From the NCBI GenBank assembly GCA_012841375.1, contig DUUV01000120.1, forward strand, positions 1 to 63,020: DNA of 63,020 bases, given 5' to 3'. The position numbers and the translations under genes are program-made. Under the pieces are notes generated by a model. It searched no databases. It had not been told where the DNA came from and saw nothing but the letters and a program-made list of their open reading frames with translations. Shown piece by piece: positions 61,716 through 63,020 of the stretch. Source of the DNA: Candidatus Fermentithermobacillaceae bacterium. GTDB taxonomy: Bacteria > Bacillota > Sulfobacillia > Fermentithermobacillales > Fermentithermobacillaceae. Each line of letters begins with the position of its first letter. Within the stretch, counting starts at the first letter, position 1.

Positions 61716-62864
61716 GTGGAAAATTGGCGAGGGAGGTGGTGTAGTCTGGAGCCGGTCCGGGTGCTGCACGTCTTCGCCGGATTGGATAGGGGCGGGGCCG
61801 AGTCGATGATCATGAACATATACAGGTCAATCGACAGGGAGCGACTGCAGTTCGATTTCGCGGCGAAGGAGTCCGGGTCCGAGTACGCTTTTGAGGATGA
61901 GATCAAGGTGCTCGGTGGCCGGGTGTACCGGGTTCCCGAGCTCACAGGCCTGAACATACTGTCGTATGCGCGCACATGGGACCGGCTGCTCAAGGCCCAC
62001 CCAGAGTGGGGGATCGTACACGCTCATGACCCGGCGACTGCCCTCATAATCTTGGGGATTGCCAAGATGAGACTCAGGGTTACCGTTGCCCACAGCCACA
62101 CATGTGGTGGGGCGACGCCCTTGAGGCTGGCGGCGAAGACAGCGATGTGTTATCCCCTCCGGTACATTGCGGACCACCTATTCGCCTGTTCCGGCATGGC
62201 CGCCCGATGGATGTTCGGGTCCGGGGCCAAGCGTGCCCGGATCGTCAAGAACGCGATTGAACTGAACCGGTTCGCCTACAATCCTGAAACCAGGTCCCGT
62301 AAAAGGAGCGAACTAGGTGTCAGAGATAGATTTGTCGTGGGCCACGTTGGGCGGTTTAGTGGGGAGAAAAATCACGCGCGATTGGTCGATGTTTTCGAAC
62401 TGGTGCACAGCCGGCATGGAGACGCAGTCCTCCTCCTTGTAGGCGACGGCGTGCTCCGGGATCGGATTGCCGGGCAAGTGTCGGTGATGGGGCTTTCCGA
62501 TAGCGTCATTTTCGCGGGGGAACGGTCTGACGTTCCGGATCTCCTGCAAGCCATGGACGTGTTTGTGCTGCCTTCGCTCTATGAGGGACTGGGCGTTGCA
62601 GTAGTGGAGGCACAAGCGGCCGGCCTTCGCTGTGTTGTGGCTGACGCGGTTCCAGAAGAAGCAAGACTAACTGACCTCGTCGAAGTCGTGCCTTTGGCGG
62701 AACCTGACCATGTGTGGGCTGCAGAGATAGTGAAGTGGACCGGTGGATATGACCGGTCCATCAATTTGGAGTTAATTGCCACGCAGGGCTATGATGTCGG
62801 GCAATCGGCCCGCCTCTTGGAGCAGTTCTACCTGCAGGAGGCTGGAGACCGGGATGTCCGGTGA
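61716..62864 (+). CDS. Glycosyltransferase family 4 protein
   Basis: A GT-B fold enzyme of up to 382 residues. The N-terminal domain opens VRVLHVFAGLDRGGAESMIMN, and the C-terminal domain has HVGRFSGEKNHARLV, LLVGDGVLRDRI and PSLYEGLGVAVVEAQAAG, the EX7E sugar-nucleotide motif. It adds sugars to a lipid or polysaccharide acceptor; its position after surface proteins may mark a polysaccharide cluster beyond the window. Start doubtful: GTG 61716 is the first in frame, but AGGTGG (61734-61739) sits 6 bases before an in-frame CTG at 61746, suggesting a rare CTG start that gives 372 residues. Confidence 0.9.
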   Translation: MENWRGRWCSLEPVRVLHVFAGLDRGGAESMIMNIYRSIDRERLQFDFAAKESGSEYAFEDEIKVLGGRVYRVPELTGLNILSYARTWDRLLKAHPEWGIVHAHDPATALIILGIAKMRLRVTVAHSHTCGGATPLRLAAKTAMCYPLRYIADHLFACSGMAARWMFGSGAKRARIVKNAIELNRFAYNPETRSRKRSELGVRDRFVVGHVGRFSGEKNHARLVDVFELVHSRHGDAVLLLVGDGVLRDRIAGQVSVMGLSDSVIFAGERSDVPDLLQAMDVFVLPSLYEGLGVAVVEAQAAGLRCVVADAVPEEARLTDLVEVVPLAEPDHVWAAEIVKWTGGYDRSINLELIATQGYDVGQSARLLEQFYLQEAGDRDVR

Positions 62865-62906
62865 CTGGATGCCGGTCAGTTCTTGGTCATCTCCATTACA
62901 TAAATG

Positions 62907-62934
62907 GGGCTTTGGCTGCGGGGGCAAGGCCCCT
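62907..62934 (+). terminator. Possible terminator after the glycosyltransferase gene
   Basis: GGGGCTTTG (62907-62915) pairs with CAAGGCCCC (62926-62934) with one G-U wobble and a 10-base loop. There is no T-run after it, so efficiency is doubtful. No gene is supported from 62865 to the window end. Confidence 0.35.
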
Positions 62935-63020
62935 CACGGCGGCAAGTTGAGGGATAATGCCAAGCGGAAGTATCCCCTCGTATGATGCGATGTTATACTG
63001 CGTGCGTATCTCATACCCAC

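Noticed and set aside
62854-62985. 43-codon frame overlapping the end of the glycosyltransferase gene
   Set aside because: Ribosome site is distant (about 12 bases) and the peptide has no recognisable features; could be chance near the window end.
1-63020. CRISPR array, insertion sequence, prophage or toxin-antitoxin defence island
   Set aside because: No regularly spaced repeats, transposase, integrase or phage structural motifs were seen; the genes are mostly core-type.

Overview
The window is a 63 kb stretch of a moderately GC-rich bacterial chromosome. It reads as a spore-forming, anaerobic member of the Bacillota (Clostridia / Moorella / Limnochordia-like). The evidence is a SleB/CwlJ-type cortex hydrolase, a YjcZ-type 32-residue sporulation peptide, the NiaR repressor with an ECF niacin transporter, a YerB/DUF3048 lipoprotein, an S-layer (SLH) protein, strong AGGAGG-type ribosome binding sites, frequent GTG/TTG starts, and an NAD(P)-linked formate dehydrogenase of the acetogen type. 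I see no rRNA or tRNA genes, CRISPR array, insertion sequence or prophage. Gene density is high and most genes sit in short operons with 4-bp stop/start overlaps.

Layout: 1-5.3 kb is a formate dehydrogenase operon: the tail of an FAD/NAD(P) oxidoreductase subunit, fdhA, a MobA-FdhD fusion for cofactor assembly, and an unassigned internally duplicated membrane protein. 5.4-9 kb holds a YerB-like lipoprotein, an FmdB-type zinc ribbon protein, and niacin uptake (niaX) with its repressor gene niaR around a spore cortex hydrolase. 9-13.4 kb is a peptide and amino-acid scavenging group: D-aminopeptidase DppA, an M20 peptidase, an AEC transporter and an amidohydrolase. 13.5-25.3 kb is mixed: the YjcZ peptide, an OGG-type glycosylase, an EamA permease, a lipid kinase coupled to a divergent class II aldolase homologue, a MATE transporter, a flavin reductase-like protein, crotonase, a YbjQ protein, a large PEGA-domain protein and a zinc phospholipase-like protein.

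25.4-37.3 kb has typA, a coupled phosphoribosyltransferase/HD pair, a heterodimeric ABC exporter with one apparently degenerate ATP site, murJ, an S9 peptidase and a DUF559 nuclease-fold protein. 37.3-47.3 kb is a housekeeping block in a conserved firmicute order: lapA, recJ, apt, relA, dtd, a metallo-hydrolase, hisS, aspS. 47.4-52.5 kb has an ECF sigma factor with its zinc-finger/DUF4349 anti-sigma factor, a MarR regulator with a visible operator-like palindrome, a UPF0316 membrane protein, and the rph-rdgB-yfcE RNA/nucleotide hygiene operon. 52.5-63 kb turns to the cell surface: a non-coding region with hairpins and a candidate structured leader ahead of a secreted CAP-domain protein, a MEDS-domain histidine kinase, a three-repeat SLH protein, a transporter, an M28 peptidase and a family 4 glycosyltransferase.

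No clearly new defence or mobile system is present. The best leads are the MobA-FdhD fusion that lacks the usual FdhD cysteine motif, the asymmetric ABC exporter, the candidate leader RNA before the CAP gene, palindromic operators at niaX and marR, a terminator-like hairpin between apt and relA, a 19-codon peptide gene beside typA, and several architecturally unusual surface proteins.
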